NCBI GenBank assembly: GCA_945862475.1
Contig: CAMAYW010000126.1
Coordinates: 1 to 6,999, forward strand
Direction: 5' to 3'
Length of the DNA: 6,999 nt
From: Bacteriovorax stolpii
Lineage (GTDB): Bacteria; Bdellovibrionota; Bacteriovoracia; Bacteriovoracales; Bacteriovoracaceae
Shown: positions 6,455 through 6,999 of the stretch, piece after piece
How the letters are laid out: each line of letters begins with the position of its first letter
Position numbering within the stretch: position 1 is the first letter of the stretch
Position numbers and translations under genes: made by a program
Notes under the pieces: generated by a model
Seen by the model: the letters and a program-made list of their open reading frames with translations, nothing else
Databases searched by the model: none
Told to the model about the DNA's origin: nothing

Positions 6455-6999
6455 CTATCGTAAATTTACGAAATAACTAGCACCCTCTGATCTGTACTCA
6501 TTAATTTTATTTCTTAATGTACGGATAGAAACACCCAAGATTTTTGCAGCTTGTGTTCTATTTTCAGAAGTATAAACAAGAGCTTTTTTAATAAGAAGTT
6601 TTTCAGCATCTTTGAGAGACATAAGCTTTAAACCATCTTCATCAGCTTCAGAAGAAGTGAATTCAACTTTGCGCTCACCTTTCTCAATGGCTTGAACATC
6701 AAGAGTTTTCCCTTCCATGTTGTTCAGCGTTTTACGAATAAATGTTCTTAGTTCGTGAAGATTATTGTTCCAGTTGTAATCAGTTAGCTTTCGAGCAGCG
6801 TCTGAACAAAGAGCGATATCACCAGCTTCATTTTCTGCGGCATACTCTTCAATAAAATGACGAGCAATTAACTCCACGTCTGTTCCTCTTTCACGAAGAG
6901 CGATCATATCGATCTGCGCTCCGCTGAAGTAAGTGTAAAGTGCGCGAGAGAACTTTCCTGCACCTACAAGCTTCGAAAGATTTTTTGAAGTTGTAGCAA
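6455..6999 (-). CDS. Sigma-54 activator-type regulator, C-terminal part with Fis HTH (partial; degenerate AAA+ segment)
   Basis: This gene is cut by the right edge; 180 residues from position 6997 are visible. It matches the C-terminal part of NtrC-family activators: the end of the AAA+ domain (residues 1-~95, with KLVGAGKF at 9-16 and the LRER block at 33-36), a linker, and a Fis-type HTH (about 135-170: ALVYTSENRTQAAKILGVSI then RTLRNKINEYR). The HTH looks intact. In the AAA+ segment, however, an ungapped alignment with E. coli NtrC from memory puts Ser17 and Tyr23 at the two arginine-finger positions of the FREDLxxR motif, and W-N-N-N-L-H-E-L (76-83) at the sensor II G-N-V-R-E/Q-L, giving His81 for Arg. 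Linkage to flgB suggests a flagellar regulator related to FlrC/FlgR/FleR, but the receiver domain, Walker motifs and GAFTGA loop are outside the window. An ATG at 6907 lies mid-domain and is not a credible start. Confidence 0.85.
   Translation of the reverse strand, partial: ATTSKNLSKLVGAGKFSRALYTYFSGAQIDMIALRERGTDVELIARHFIEEYAAENEAGDIALCSDAARKLTDYNWNNNLHELRTFIRKTLNNMEGKTLDVQAIEKGERKVEFTSSEADEDGLKLMSLKDAEKLLIKKALVYTSENRTQAAKILGVSIRTLRNKINEYRSEGASYFVNLR
6458..6471. repeat. Perfect 14-bp palindrome before flgB
   Basis: TCGTAAATTTACGA is its own reverse complement. It lies over the last codons of the regulator, next to its stop and 31 bases before the flgB start. A second, wider inverted pair (TAGTTA at 6441-6446 and TAACTA at 6474-6479) brackets it. 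It could be an operator for a dimeric regulator or a hairpin in the mRNA. The AT-rich content makes chance palindromes of this length fairly common in a 7 kb window, so function is a guess. Confidence 0.4.

Noticed and set aside
6427..6600. A promoter of its own for flgB
   Set aside because: I looked for a GG-N10-GC sigma-54 core and for a sigma-28 or sigma-70 pair on the minus strand and saw no convincing match; only loose AT-rich -10-like strings are present.

Overview
The window holds one compact block of flagellar basal-body and export genes. All of them lie on the minus strand, so transcription runs from high to low coordinates. In transcription order they are: the 3' part of a sigma-54 activator-type regulator (cut by the right edge), flgB, flgC, fliE, fliF, fliG, fliH, fliI, and the 5' part of fliJ (cut by the left edge). 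Every gene except the regulator is identified from family motifs with high confidence. No RNA genes, mobile elements, CRISPR arrays or convincing terminators were seen, and no gene-free stretch exceeds 39 bases.

The sequence is AT-rich (about 40% G+C by eye) and Gram-negative in style: FlgB/FlgC proximal rod, FliE, FliF and FliG in the order flgBC-fliEFGHIJ, next to a Fis-type HTH activator. Linkage of such a regulator to this operon is common in delta/gamma-proteobacterial and Bdellovibrio-like lineages. An AT-rich Bdellovibrio/Bacteriovorax relative is my best guess, but this is an inference from style and not proof.

Layout, right to left: 6999-6455 regulator C-terminus; 6454-6427 short gap next to a perfect 14-bp palindrome; 6426-6019 flgB; 6007-5567 flgC; 5567-5208 fliE (1-base overlap with flgC); 5207-5169 the longest gap, holding an inverted repeat and a very strong ribosome binding site; 5168-3480 fliF (TTG start); 3466-2429 fliG (GTG start); 2413-1610 fliH; 1617-268 fliI (8-base overlap with fliH); 265-1 fliJ. 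The tight spacing and overlaps indicate one polycistronic transcript that probably continues past the left edge.

The products work together at the base of the flagellum. FliF forms the MS-ring in the inner membrane. FliG binds under it as the rotor/switch layer that receives torque. FliE joins the MS-ring to the FlgB/FlgC proximal rod. FliH, FliI and FliJ form the cytoplasmic ATPase complex that delivers and unfolds export substrates. The operon is ordinary flagellar biology. The most unusual feature is the upstream regulator, whose visible AAA+ segment lacks the arginines normally needed for ATP hydrolysis although its DNA-binding domain looks intact.
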